From Seison nebaliae (taxonomy: Eukaryota; Rotifera; Pararotatoria; Seisonacea; Seisonidae), in assembly GCA_023231475.1 (NCBI GenBank), contig JALJEE010001112.1:19589-83588 (forward strand): a stretch of 64,000 nt of DNA. Reading direction: 5' to 3'. Made by a program: the position numbers and the translations under genes. The first letter of the stretch is position 1. Each line of letters begins with the position of its first letter. Positions 1 through 11,041 of the stretch are shown here, piece by piece. The notes under the pieces were generated by a model that ran no database searches, was not told the DNA's origin, and saw only the letters and a program-made list of their open reading frames with translations.

Positions 1-650
1 TATCGTATCGATTTGGAATCGGTTCAGATCGTCCTTCATAAACTGTTTTTTTCTTCTTTTTCTTCTTTTCTGATTTGTCTTCATTATCCTTCTCCAAAAA
101 CATCAACATCGGATCTTCTGCTCTCAAAACATTCTTCAATTCTTTATCACGTTCTTCATCGTCGACGAAACGAGCAAACGGTTTTTCTATTTCTTTCAAA
201 TTTGCTTGAAATTCTGTTTCTTCATTTTCGATTTGTTTCAGTCTAAAAAATATTTTGAAAATCTTTTAAAAAAATAGATTGAACCCTCGATTCCATTTCT
301 CATATTTCGCTTTAATCTTCTCCTCCTCTAATTCTTTCTTCTTCTTTTCTTCTTCATTCATCTCATAATCTTTTAAAGAATTTTATTAAAATTTTCAAAA
401 AATATTACAAATCTTTTTAACTTTTCCTTTTTCTCACTTTAACTGATGTGACATCATTTCTTTCGACAGAAACATCGGAATCTTCGTCAGTTTCATCTTT
501 CAATTTTTTCGATTTTTTCCTTTTTTTTATTTTCTTCTTTTCTTTCTTCTCTCCATAATTCTCGTCATTCATCCCACCGAATGATTTCCATTTCTTCTCA
601 TCGGCATGTTTCATCTCTTCCTTTAATTCACCATCATCGTCTGGGAGAAA
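1..650 (-). CDS. BUD13: BUD13-like pre-mRNA splicing factor, 3' part running off the left edge (partial)
   Basis: BUD13/Cwc26 is a subunit of the RES complex that joins the activated spliceosome in the nucleus. On the minus strand, 417-650 encodes a Lys/Glu-rich segment (KKWKSFGGMNDEN, then a KKEKKKIKKRKKSKK tract and an acidic run). Across short AT-rich gaps that look like introns, 1-360 encodes the family's conserved block: KPFARFVDDEERDKELKNVL, EDPMLMFLEKDN, a poly-Lys stretch and NRFQID, which in BUD13 lies just before the C-terminal GYRWDGVDRSNGFE segment. The last exon is cut by the window edge. Further exon sequence with PLIVDEDLSLDRLDQPEEED may lie around 690-770, but the 5' end could not be fixed. 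Identification rests on the KPFAR...DPML block; exon limits are approximate. Confidence 0.58.
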
Positions 651-1685
651 TTATTGATGAATTCCTTAAAAATTTAACAAACAACAATTGGATCCTCTTC
701 CTCTGGTTGGTCCAATCGATCAAGTGATAAATCCTCATCAACTATCAACGGTTTGTGACTTCTGTCCAATATTTATCAACATTAATTTGTTAAAGTTACT
801 GATCAAATGAAACTTTATCTTTCTCTTATGCTTCATTCCACCAAAATAGAAAACTAATAAATTCGATGGGAATTCTCAATATCAATTTGTCTTCACGCTG
901 AGCTTAAATGTTAATAAACTTCTATTGGTTTAGCTTACTATCCAACAATTTTATTACTCCTCAATAAGCCAGTATAAGTTAGCACTTTAGATAAAATTAA
1001 ATGAAACTATTTGATTCCATATAACCCGATAAATGGACACATTTAAATCGCGATTTAAAACAGATTGATTACAGATTTTCTACCTTTTTTTACACTTTTC
1101 TAAGTTCGAGTAAATATGAGAATCCGATAATCGTGTTAACACTGTTTGAAGTATGTCTCTTCAATTCAAATCATAATTTCACTGAAAGTTCCCAAGCAAT
1201 TTACTTCATTAAACAATATAAATTCTAATCAAACAAGATCTAATTATTAATATAATTAATTAAATTTACCATTCACAAAATTATTAGTTAAAATTTTAAT
1301 TCATCGAAATGTATTTAGGATATGTTTTGATTTATTTTATGTTAATATTAGATTCTGTTTGTTTCCAGTTGAAGGTAATGAGAGAAAACATTCAAAATTT
1401 AACTAATTTACTTCATTTATACCAAGGACATAATTTTAATTGATCCAAATCTTTTATCATCCAAGTAACGAAACAATTATCTGGATGTAATGGTTATGAA
1501 AAATATATACTAAATTTCTACTAATTTCCGTTTGCTTTACAAGTTTTTCGTTAGATGATTTTAGATCGGGTTCGAAACGATCATTAGTTGTTATTTTATG
1601 AAGAAATTATGAAGATGCAAGGAAATTATAGCTAAAAAGTAATAATGATTTTCATTCAAATGTTCTATAGTTAGTTCGTTCAATG
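651..1685. other. AT-rich stretch; possible 5' exon of the BUD13-like gene only
   Basis: Apart from a short minus-strand open segment near 690-770 that could be an upstream exon of the BUD13-like gene, no coding pattern, RNA gene or repeat is visible. Confidence 0.4.
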
Positions 1686-3285
1686 GTGGCCGGACAGTTC
1701 TAAGATTTTCATTCGGCAGTTCTACTCGTTTTTGAAGAGGTACGGAAACTTCTACTCCCTTTTTCTGTAATATAAGACTATGCCTTTTTTACAATTTAGG
1801 ACGGTCCTTCTTTGAGTAAGATGTTTTTATTAATCCGCATTTTTAGGTATATAATATATAGTATATAAAAATAAAAATAATTATTATTCAAAAATTTCAT
1901 TTATCTTATGGAAAAATAGTCTCAATTGAATTTTATCATAACCTGTTAACGCTGTTATTGGTAATTCATCTTTTTTAATTTCTAGTTTTTTTCATCCTTT
2001 AACAATAGATTATATCGCAGTTTTTCATAATCGAAACATTTGATAAGAGCATTTTCAAAAATTGTCACCGAAGGTCTATATAACAGAATTATTTACTTTA
2101 GACCGTTATTTTTTCCCTCGACAAAGTTGTTGGTTCGAGGAAAATTGTTCACTGTTCTATTACAATTGTTCCACAACTTCGGTAGAAATTTTGAAATATC
2201 ATGCATATAATTCTCTTCAAAATATACGTAAACCATTTTGGTTCTTTTGATACGTATTTATTTGAAATAATCTATATATATAACCAATCTATATTTGATA
2301 TAATATCTATATAAGGTCTTTTCATCACCCTATATAAAATTTGCAGTGAATAATGACATTTCCACCGAATGGCACTTCCCTGTGTAATCGTGATAAATCG
2401 TATTCGATCGATGAGGCTTCGAGTAATTTCGAATCGGAAATAATTTTGAAGTTTTTGAATATTATGTTTTTCATAATTAAGTGAGATTTAATTTCCTGAA
2501 CATCCACCTGATTCATACAAATTAGGATCAAATCCTTTTTAGGAATATGACAACAATTATGTTTCGATTCTCGATTTTGAGGATACTGACGATCTTCCAA
2601 TTCACATTGTACCGCAATTGCTTCAGCTTCGATTATTCTCGAAAGAATCTTGAGGTTTGAGTTGTCATTAAACGATTTTTATCGTTTTATTTCAGAAGTT
2701 GTTTTCAACTCCTGCAGTTCCTTTGAAACTTTTTCGAATTTTTTGTTAGTTGCGTTGATAAAAAAACTTATTTCTTACTGAATCATAGATTGAAACTCCA
2801 TCATCAATGACTGTATTTCATCAAATGGAAGTATCACTTGATTGCCTGCGTGGTCGCTATGTTGTGGCTCTTGTTCATCACCGAAGAAAGTTTCGCTGAA
2901 ATTGACCATTAATCATTGAAAAAGGTTCAGAATTAAGATACGAAGAAAGAAAGAATAAGATTTTATTTTATTTCAATTTATTGTTTTTTTTTTTCACCAG
3001 GTCCTAGCCTCTTTTTCTAATGCTCTTTCATCCTACGAACGCCACGACATTGTTTTCATTACGTTTAAACAAAATGAATTTCTTTCATCCGGTTAATGAA
3101 AGAATTATTCGAAATTATGAACTTAGGGCTTTAAATTCCAGGAATGCGATTAGATCTGTCTAAAAAATCTCTTGAGAGAAAGATGTAGAACTATCCATAA
3201 AATTTTCAAATTCAGTGTTGAACTGTCCGTAATTTCTTAAAAAGGAGTAGAAGTGAAAAAAGAAAGTAAAACTGTCCGGTTACCG
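1686..3285. mobile_element. Candidate DNA element with imperfect terminal inverted repeats
   Basis: The left end begins GGTGGCCGGACAGTT at 1686; the right end, read on the minus strand from 3285, begins GGTAACCGGACAGTT. The match continues loosely for about 60-70 bp, with shared blocks TTCTACTC, TTTTT.AAGA and TACGGA. The 1.6 kb interior holds the weak minus-strand reading frame at 2325-2910 and otherwise AT-rich DNA with TATA-type runs near 1840-1870 and 2270-2330. No recognisable transposase and no clear target-site duplication were found. It may be a decayed or non-autonomous transposon, or two related dispersed repeats in opposite orientation. Confidence 0.4.
2325..2910 (-). CDS. Hypothetical multi-exon frame inside the inverted-repeat element
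   Basis: Minus-strand open segments run in order from about 2910: one with FSETFFGDEQEPQHSDH and FDEIQSLMMEFQSMIQ ending at a GTAAG-like donor near 2779, then a short charged segment (KKFEKVSKELQELKTT), then 2640-2325 with CELEDRQYPQNRESKHNCC. The middle segment looks like a short coiled coil. Splice joins could not be fixed and no family is recognised. Its position between the two candidate terminal repeats suggests cargo or a remnant of that element rather than a host gene. Confidence 0.22.
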
Positions 3286-3463
3286 TCTTATTTTCCGACT
3301 GAATTATTATTGCTCATATTGAATCCCCTTCGGAGTAAATTATATGAATATGTAAATATTTTTTCATATGAATATCATATGATTCTTCTTCGTTCAGTTG
3401 ATGAATCACTTCATCTTAACATACATTCTTTATTGTCCCTATATTTTCTAATATCCTTAAAAA

Positions 3464-4984
3464 ATGAATAGAAAAGATTGTAATAAAATTATTCTCAAAT
3501 TCAAAATGCGAAGTATCGGAAAATATAAAGTACTGTTCATCATCCAAATGGGTATTTTTATGATATTCTTCTTATTGACGAGATATTTTTGGCTTGTTCC
3601 CACAATTAACAAGCTAGCTAACATAGTTAACAATAAGTCTAATATTAAAGAAAAGACTCTTAACAAACCAATAATCTTTTCAAATAGTTACAATCATTTT
3701 GTGCCATTCAATGATTTCGTGGGACATACGATAGCTCGCATATATGGCGAACTAGGATTCTCGGCTTTAAATAAAGATTATCGGTTAAATAAAAAAATTT
3801 ATGAACAATCGTTGAAGAAGACAAAATTAAATAGAGATCGTCTCAAACTATTCGAAGAATATTGGAAAGATTATTATGAATTAAGTTTATATGAAGAAAA
3901 TGTATTAAAACCGACTAATTTAATCAATTGGAATGATCTTTTCTTCCAATTATGGAATAAACTAAATATATTACGGAACGATGGTGTTTACGATTTCCAA
4001 AAGAAGACTAAAAACAAAACTATCTTGTTATATTCAACAATATTCAACGAAGTACCAAGTTACTGTGAAAATTGGAAAAATACTGAGAATTGTCTTTTCA
4101 ACAATTGTCCCATAACTTGTGACAAAAATAATACCAATGACGCCGCAGCAATAATTCTACATGACTTAGTTGACAAAAAAAATCATCAAATTATGCATAC
4201 CGAATTAGCCGATAAAATAAGAGAAGATCAACGTTTAATATTTTGGTCGGATGAAACGTCGTTAGCTGGAACTGATGTTTATAAAATGGCCACGAAATTT
4301 GGAAAGGAAGTTAGACCGTTCAATTGGTCGATGGGCTTCTCCAGATATTCCGAAATAACATTATCATATGGATTGTATAATTTGAGAAAGAGTGAAGTTC
4401 CTTCGAATGAATATATGTCAAAAATAGAAACTGAATTCTTCACGAGAAAAAATGGAGCTCTCTGGTTTGTGAGTAATTGTAATTCGAAAAAAAGATGGGA
4501 CTTTGCGAAGAAATTACAGGAATTTTTCCCAGTCGAAATATTCGGGAAATGCGTTGAAAAATCCTGTGATGACAATTGCCGCATTAAATTGAGTAAAAAT
4601 TACAAATTTTATTTATCTCTAGAAAATTCGGATTGCGCAGATTATATTACAGAAAAGTTCTACAGAAATGCTTTGTCTGTTGGACTTATTCCAATCGTTC
4701 TACAACCTAATCTCGAATCATATGAACAAATAGCTCCGAAAGATTCGTTTATACATTTTTCTCACCTTAACGGGAATGTTGAAGCTTTGGGAAAATATCT
4801 TCGGAAGATTTCCCAATCATTCCAACTTTACTATGAGTACCGGAAATGGGAGAAAACTTACGAAGTTATATATCCTCCCATGCCTCACCGTTTGTGCCAA
4901 TTATGTACCAGACTGAATATTGATAATACTTATCGTTATTATAATGATCATGAAATTTTTCATGATCAAATGTGTTCGTTGTAG
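3464..4984 (+). CDS. GT10 alpha-1,3-fucosyltransferase, Golgi type II membrane protein
   Basis: Single-exon 506-residue protein. Residues about 21-47 form one hydrophobic signal anchor (LFIIQMGIFMIFFLL), the usual topology for a Golgi glycosyltransferase: short cytosolic tail, anchor, stem, lumenal catalytic domain. The N-terminal lobe shows a Cys-rich block (YCENWKNTENCLFNNCP), then LIFWSDE and FNWSMGFSRYSEI...YGLYNL, matching the GT10 'fNWt.sYr.dSdi..pYG' motif. The C-terminal lobe carries the GDP-fucose signature FYLSLENSDCADYITEKFYR followed by GLIPIVL. The enzyme would transfer fucose from GDP-fucose to GlcNAc of N-glycans or Lewis-type glycans; the exact acceptor cannot be read from sequence. 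The start is ATG 3464; an in-frame ATG lies 14 codons on. It sits between the inverted-repeat element and a LINE remnant. Confidence 0.88.
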   Translation: MNRKDCNKIILKFKMRSIGKYKVLFIIQMGIFMIFFLLTRYFWLVPTINKLANIVNNKSNIKEKTLNKPIIFSNSYNHFVPFNDFVGHTIARIYGELGFSALNKDYRLNKKIYEQSLKKTKLNRDRLKLFEEYWKDYYELSLYEENVLKPTNLINWNDLFFQLWNKLNILRNDGVYDFQKKTKNKTILLYSTIFNEVPSYCENWKNTENCLFNNCPITCDKNNTNDAAAIILHDLVDKKNHQIMHTELADKIREDQRLIFWSDETSLAGTDVYKMATKFGKEVRPFNWSMGFSRYSEITLSYGLYNLRKSEVPSNEYMSKIETEFFTRKNGALWFVSNCNSKKRWDFAKKLQEFFPVEIFGKCVEKSCDDNCRIKLSKNYKFYLSLENSDCADYITEKFYRNALSVGLIPIVLQPNLESYEQIAPKDSFIHFSHLNGNVEALGKYLRKISQSFQLYYEYRKWEKTYEVIYPPMPHRLCQLCTRLNIDNTYRYYNDHEIFHDQMCSL

Positions 4985-5261
4985 ACATTATTCATTATCA
5001 ACAAATAATCTCACGATAGATTCGAACGATTAATTTAAATAATATGAAAAAATTTCAATACCATATTGACAGTGATACATTTATTGTTATTACGTAAAAT
5101 TATTTGTAAATAAATTTTTATTAATTTAAATTCAGAAAAAATCATTTAGTTTTTGTGATTTTTGTTAATCACATTACTTTTTTTTAATAATTTTCATTCA
5201 ATTATAATTTAGCAAGATATTTATTATTATTATTTATTATCAAAATTCCCGTTGGGATAAA

Positions 5262-6235
5262 TTAGAAAAAATATTTAAAAAAATTCCAGTCTTCACCAAT
5301 GTTGATCAAGTGGTATAAGTCGATAAGAGTTTCTTGATTAATTGGAGAACACGTGATCGGATCGTAAGAAAAAATGATGTCCTTAAAATCGGGAATTATA
5401 ATATCTCGTAGTAAATCGTAGTATCGAATAGTATGAGAAAAGATTGAGTGAACGTGGAAAGCATTAGTATAAGTAGTAAAAGAAGTGAGAGGATTAGTCA
5501 ATTGCGCATACATAAGTCAATTGATACATACATTCTGTCAATTGACAGAAATGAACGTTGGGTACATAAGGAAATAGTTTCCAAAGAATATAGTGGAAGA
5601 ACTAAACTCTTAAAAGTTGTAGACGTAATTGTAAAGGAACGAATTTCGCCTTGGGAGAGAAAGAGAAAAATGATCTACATAATTTGTTTCGAATCTGATC
5701 CAAGGCGAAAGAGGAGAGACAATGGAGATCGATGGTAGAATCAAGAAAGATAGTTGAGGATTTAAATGGAATTGAGGAGAAACAACGCTTGTCTGTTGAT
5801 AATAGGTAACATTTGGAGGGATTTATGAATACCCCCCTATGGGAGAGAAAAGATAATTGTCAATATGATCATTTCAGATGACGGAGAGAAGGGTTTACGA
5901 TCACGATGTCATTTGCATGGGCCATGACATGGGGAAAACGGTTGTTTACTATATAAATGTCGCCTGATTCATTTAGATTGTTGAGAACACCGTCAATGAC
6001 TAACCCGAAGAACTAAGGACCTAGAATGGTACCTTGACGAACACCGGAGTTGTTGGAAAAAAGATCAATGTTCTCGTTTCCTATAAGGATGCTCCCCAAA
6101 GATTCGTAACAAAGATGGTAAAGAAATCTGAGAAAAGGGGCTTTCACCCCATAACGATTCAAATAATTGAAGGCGAAAGATACATCTACCGAATCAAATG
6201 CTTTAGAAGCGTCTAGAAAAAGAAGATTTAGCGAG
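5262..6235 (-). pseudogene. Decayed non-LTR retrotransposon (LINE) reverse transcriptase
   Basis: Reading the minus strand from 6235, successive fragments show reverse transcriptase landmarks: FLDASKAFDSVD (RT block A), GVRQGTILGP followed by an in-frame TAG (block B), FFGLVIDGVLNNL, and AHANDIVIV where the catalytic A/YxDD should be. The downstream frame at 5513-5262 carries 83 more residues typical of a LINE 3' tail. The active-site AND replaces the essential Asp pair, and stop codons break the frame, so this copy is dead. The GVRQG..GP.FF..VID pattern points to a non-LTR element; I cannot assign a clade. A tail of a possibly related element lies at 40509-40997. Confidence 0.7.
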
Positions 6236-6428
6236 ACATTTTGCTCCTTTGCATTTATATTCTATTTTATCTGTGGTAACTGATTTTATATTACTAAATT
6301 TAAATTAAAATAAAATTATGTTTCCTTTTATATATACAATATATTATTTATAACATTATCAAAAATTATTGAGAAAATCATAATAGTAGTCGAATGATGG
6401 TGGAGAACAATAAGAGAAGTAATAGAAT

Positions 6429-8052
6429 TCATTCAACACCAAATCCAGGATTAAGAAACAAAGGTTTAGTAAGATGATTTGACGTATCATTGATTTGATT
6501 CTTACCAGTTTCATGTGATATGATTATCATTTTTTGCTTTACCTTCAATGAACGAATAAGAGATGTGCGGAGATTAAGGAACAAATGAGAACTAACAATT
6601 TCCAATATGGAAGCAACATCTTGACAGCATCCATATTCTGCTAATGTTTCATGAAGTACAGTGAAAAAATAAGAACCAGTATCACTCGCCAACGACTCTT
6701 CTCCTATTTCATTTATCAATATCATTAAAAGAAAGGAGAAAAAGACAACCTGGAGGAGAAGAATATCCAACAATTACGTCGTTCAAATTGAAAGGAATAT
6801 CTGTATTGATGGAAAATAATCCGAGTGGACCACCACCAGATCTACATGCATCGATAAATACCATTTTTGGTCTATTGGTTATAGTATTGTTAACTGCATC
6901 TAACAGTTGGAACACCTAAAATTATGAGAAGTCCGATTTTGATCATAAATTGATAAAAACCGAAATAGCTTCATCGTCATTCCCGAAAATCTTTCCACCA
7001 CGACCATGTGATGAGATGCCGATTACCAAAGCTTGCCATGGATTCAATTGATCAGCCGTTTGACATTCTTCCAAAAACATTCTCACTGACTGTTTCATTT
7101 CCTGCACAAAATCAATTATTATCATAATCTTTAGAAAAATATCATGAACCTCAGCACCGACGTCGAATAAAGAATAAACAACGAATCCTAATTGACCGAA
7201 AGTTCTGTGGAAATTTTTCAAATCAACATCAATTCCATTCAAGTCATTATTTTGATTGAATGTTGAGTTTCCGATAAATAAGGCGCCACCTCGAACCACT
7301 TTTGTCAAACGATATTTCTAATTTATAAATTTTCTAATTAAATTTTGTGGAAATTGAAGAATAACTGTGGGAAGTAATGGGTCCAATGCTGCATTCATTG
7401 CTATATGTTGCTGTGTCAATGGAGTGACTTGTTTACGAACAAGACACATATCGGAACCAGGAGCACAAGAGCCAAAAGCGTTCGAATCTACTCCGATATA
7501 TTTCGATAAACTATTTTCAATTTCCTTCCGTTTATTTAATGATATTGAAGGGAACGACATGAAACTTGGAATTCTTTTCGCTGAATTATATTGCACTGTA
7601 ATCTGTCGATCGATGTCCCTCAACGACAGATTGGGTAAAGTGGTAATCATTCTTTCTTTAACACGATTCAGAGCTGAAACCGGATCAAGTGATTGTGATC
7701 GCTTCAAATATCTCGGTCCACTTTGTAAGGTGGGCAACAAATTGTTCAGTACAAATAATTGAGCTAGATTTGATGAGTAAGTTCTAGATAAATTCTTCGC
7801 TCGATGACGAATACTATCAGCTACCGGATTCTGAAAAAGAGTGTCGATTGGTCGTGTCATTAGTGGAGTGGATTGCATCGGCACATAAGATTGTCCATAT
7901 TGTTGCAAGGAGATTGGACTGGGCATTGGACTGGGCATTGGCATGGGCTCATTGTAATAGCGAGCGGGCGATTGTGGGATGGATTGTGGTGCGACATAAG
8001 TGGATTGATAAGCGTTTGGAGCTGGAGGCAAATTCTTCCAATAATTATACAT
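6429..8052 (-). CDS. Caspase (C14 peptidase) with a Pro-rich prodomain and atypical DACRSG active site
   Basis: Five exons, 8052-7366, 7317-7150, 7101-6961, 6915-6750 and 6703-6429, join in frame to 478 residues; introns are 45-48 nt. The prodomain (about 1-229) is Pro/Met-rich (PMPMPSPMPSPIS) with no CARD or DED that I recognise. The peptidase domain begins KYRLTKVVRGGALFIGNSTF, then LKNFHRTFGQLGFVV, the catalytic-His motif ISSHGRGGKIFG and KPKMVFIDACRSGG-like catalytic-Cys strand (actual RPKMVFIDACRSGG). The p10 part follows with IVGYSSPPGEESLASDTGSYFF. The Cys pentapeptide of animal caspases is QACRG; here Gln is Asp and a Ser is inserted, nearer to caspase-like proteases of other clades. 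The layout nevertheless follows a true caspase. Protease role in apoptosis is inferred; the altered pocket may change specificity. The ATG at 8052 follows in-frame stops. Confidence 0.8.
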
Positions 8053-8098
8053 TATTACTCGAAATTTATTAAAACGAACAAGAAAATAATTTGTGAAA

Positions 8099-8758
8099 TT
8101 AGAGAAGAAGAAGAATGAATGAAATGGAAAGAATTAATAAATAATAAAAATAAAATTTCCACGAAATTAATGAAATGAGATGGAGAATCAAATGAGGAAT
8201 TATTTCAATCAACGTGTGAGGAGATAAACGACATCCGTTGTTCTTTTGGTGTAGTAAATGACGTTTGAAAATTAATTGTTGTTCAAATATCGATTGAGTA
8301 GGTTGCTGTGAAGATGTTAAGATACTCAATGCGTCCGGATGTATCATTAACAAATGATTTATTACATCATCAATATATGAAGAAGTTGATTGTTTTTTTG
8401 TTGATGACGATAATGATGATAATGGTTGAGAAGAGGATATTATATCATTTTTTTGTTCAATCAAAATTTTATTGAATATCTCCGATATTTCTGGTGACAT
8501 GATGATATAAGACGCCAATAAAGATATCGTATAATCCTCCAAATTCATCGTATGTTCTCTAGGTAATTTGAAATCTACATCCATTTCTTTGTTCAATGCA
8601 AAATTAATTAATCGGTAAATTAATTTCAATTCCGTTTTCTCCAAATTTTTCAGTAAAGTACTGGCGAATGTAACCGCATCATTTGTCGAGATTTTATCAA
8701 CACGTGTTTGAATTGTAGATGTTATTGGGAAATGAATGCTTGACACTCCACTACTCAC
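8099..8758 (-). CDS. Unassigned ORF between chitinase and caspase (possible extra exon)
   Basis: An open frame of up to 219 codons on the minus strand. It contains a helical-looking segment (TNDAVTFASTLLKNLEKTEL, LKLIYRLINFAL), Ser-rich linkers and a hydrophobic C-terminal end that may be translated intron. No family is recognised. It could be a 5' exon of the caspase: a GT donor near 8232 (TGTC|GTTTAT) would join in phase to sequence just upstream of the caspase ATG. It could also be a 3' exon of the chitinase, since that gene ends with GAAA|GTTAAAT. Its ORF length in AT-rich DNA supports real coding, but the gene it belongs to is open. Confidence 0.4.
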   Translation of the reverse strand: MSSGVSSIHFPITSTIQTRVDKISTNDAVTFASTLLKNLEKTELKLIYRLINFALNKEMDVDFKLPREHTMNLEDYTISLLASYIIMSPEISEIFNKILIEQKNDIISSSQPLSSLSSSTKKQSTSSYIDDVINHLLMIHPDALSILTSSQQPTQSIFEQQLIFKRHLLHQKNNGCRLSPHTLIEIIPHLILHLISLISWKFYFYYLLILSISFILLLL

Positions 8759-8803
8759 ACCTTCAATTCGATAATTAAGACCACAAATAAGAATAAGAAA
8801 TAT

Positions 8804-10350
8804 TTAACTTTCAATTTCATGAACGACAGTTGTTACTTTTAATAATTTTTTAATTTCTTTAATTTTCTTATTAATCAATTCGATTTGATCCAACATTGGT
8901 CGTTTTCTTTTATTCAAATCTTCATTTATCAAAACATCCATCATTGTTCGTGTTAATGGAAATGTGGTATTCGATTTTTTTGACGATTCACATTTCTTAT
9001 CAAAATCATCCATATCCAATGTCCAGATAAATGCTCCGGCTAATCGGTTTTCTTGAACATATCGACATTTGATCGATACACTTTTCGAATCGTCATATCC
9101 AATCAATAATTGATTTTTCGAATCGAAAGCAATCGGAACTCGATGTCGATCATGCCAATATCGTTTGAAATTATAATGAGAACCAGATGTCGAACTGACT
9201 TGTTGAGATTGAGAATTGTCTTCTGGTGACCACCAAATATTCGGTGTATATTTCGATTTCTTCAATTTATTTCCTTTTTTCTTCCGATATTTCCTTCGAC
9301 GATAATCTTTACTTTTCTTCTTTTCTCCTTTACTTTCTTGTTCCAATCGTTCCTCTTTCAATTTCTTTTCATCCTCCAACATCTCACACATTTCATAATA
9401 TGTCACTACTCCACTTTCTCCCAAATATTTCGATGTCATTCCTCCATTATTACCATTCTTTCCCAAGGAACGGAAAGCAGCTTGTTTATTATCTCCTCGA
9501 GAATCAGCTCGATATGTTCGTCCATAAGATGCGATACCAATCATAATCTTTCTGGACGGACATCCTCGATCTAACCAATTCTTAACTGCTGAATTAGTGT
9601 TCAATTCTTCACTAATTCCTGTTTCATCAGGTCGTCCATATAAAGTGGAATGATGTCCAATTTTATTATGCCATTGACCATATAAATCATATGTCATTAT
9701 ATTCACGAAATCGACATATTCACATAATACAGGTATATCATATCCTTGATCCAACAAATATTTACCTGCCGCTGTTGCAATACTTAATTCGTAACGTTCG
9801 TTTCCTGATGATTGAGATTCCTCTTCAAAAGCTGAACGAATTGTCTACGAAATGATAATAAGAATTAAATATTTAAAATGGTAAAAGGAAAATAAAATAA
9901 AAAAACTTTAATCAAATTTCCAAAATTTTGTTTATGTTGAGCGTTGGGAAACTCCCAATCGATATCTAAACCATCAAATCCATGTTTCTTACAAAATGCG
10001 ATGGCACTTTGAGCCATCGCTTCACGACGACTTTGAGATATAACGGCACCGTCGAATGATCCTCGAGCATGCCATCCACCGACGGAAATTAAAATTTTCA
10101 ATTTCGGATTCTTCTTCTTTAACTTCATTATTCGAGGATATAATGGTTTCTCACCTTTATATGTTCGAATATCATTCGGAATACCATGAGTGATCGTCGC
10201 TCCATTTAAATTGGCGAACGCATAAATGATATGAGTACAAATAAACGGATCAATATTTTCCGGTTTTAGTTGCGACGATTTTTTCGCCCGATGTACACCC
10301 CAATTAGTGAAGTAACAGGCAACGATATATCTCGATTTAATTTGTTTCAT
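8804..10350 (-). CDS. GH18 chitinase with a long basic insertion
   Basis: Two exons (10350-9907 and 9844-8804, 62-nt intron starting GTTTTTT) give 494 residues. Glycoside hydrolase family 18 landmarks are complete: VACYFTNWG strand, KILISVGGWHARGSF, the catalytic FDGLDIDWEFPN with proton donor Glu133, VNIMTYDLYGQWH, and GAFIWTLDMDDF near the end. It should hydrolyse beta-1,4 links in chitin by substrate-assisted catalysis. Two oddities: no signal peptide is visible at the ATG (protein begins MKQIKSRYIVACYF), so a secretory exon may lie upstream or the enzyme may be intracellular; and about residues 280-350 are an Arg/Lys/Glu-rich insertion (KKKSKDYRRRKYRKKKGNK) in a region where chitinases normally fold a compact subdomain. 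No chitin-binding domain is seen after the catalytic domain. Confidence 0.87.
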
Positions 10351-11041
10351 TTCATTCCTTTCAATAATTTAATTATATTATTTAAATTTCTTATTATAAC
10401 TTTAATTCATTCTCCCGATAATGTAATGACGCGATCTCGTTGAATTCGACAATTATGAAATGATTCAAAAGAAACAATAATAAACATAACATCGGAAACA
10501 TTTGCGAGTGATGGATGAAGTGGAATCATGTACTATGTCGAGATGTGTCAACGAAAATTTTGTAATTCGTTTTCTAACTAATTCATCATCATCTAATCTA
10601 TTCACTTCTTAACGTGTTTGTTTAAACGAATCATTCATCTATCGAATCAGGTCACCTTTATTACATTGATAATCCCTACCTGGTATTATCAGGAGAATCA
10701 GCCAATTTGACAGTTGACAGTTTATCTCTCGTCTCTATCTAAATAAAAGATGTTTCTTCCATTCCATTCCTCTCTCTCTCACTTGCTGTTTCCTTTCTTT
10801 AATTTTCTTGGTTTTTCCTTTTCGGATTCGATGATTGGAAGAAGTTTTATTTTGAAATTGTTTATTATTATTGTTAAATCAAAGAAGAGTCATTTATGGA
10901 AAATAATTTTTCATCAAAATAATCAACATGGTTTGAAAGAAAGATAAACGGAAGATAGATATTTATTGAGAAAGTTATTGAATAGAAATAATTCTTCGGA
11001 GATATCTGCCGTTCATATGAGTGAGAGATAATGGAAGATAT
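10351..11041. other. Intergenic region, chitinase 5' side to kinase 3' side
   Basis: AT-rich. It would hold the chitinase promoter and any missing signal-peptide exon. A plus-strand open frame at 10750-10947 starts with a hydrophobic run but has no supporting features. Confidence 0.4.

Noticed and set aside
7367-8118. Plus-strand ORFs opposite the caspase prodomain
   Set aside because: They overlap the minus-strand exon in other frames and show no motifs; the caspase reading is supported by family sequence.
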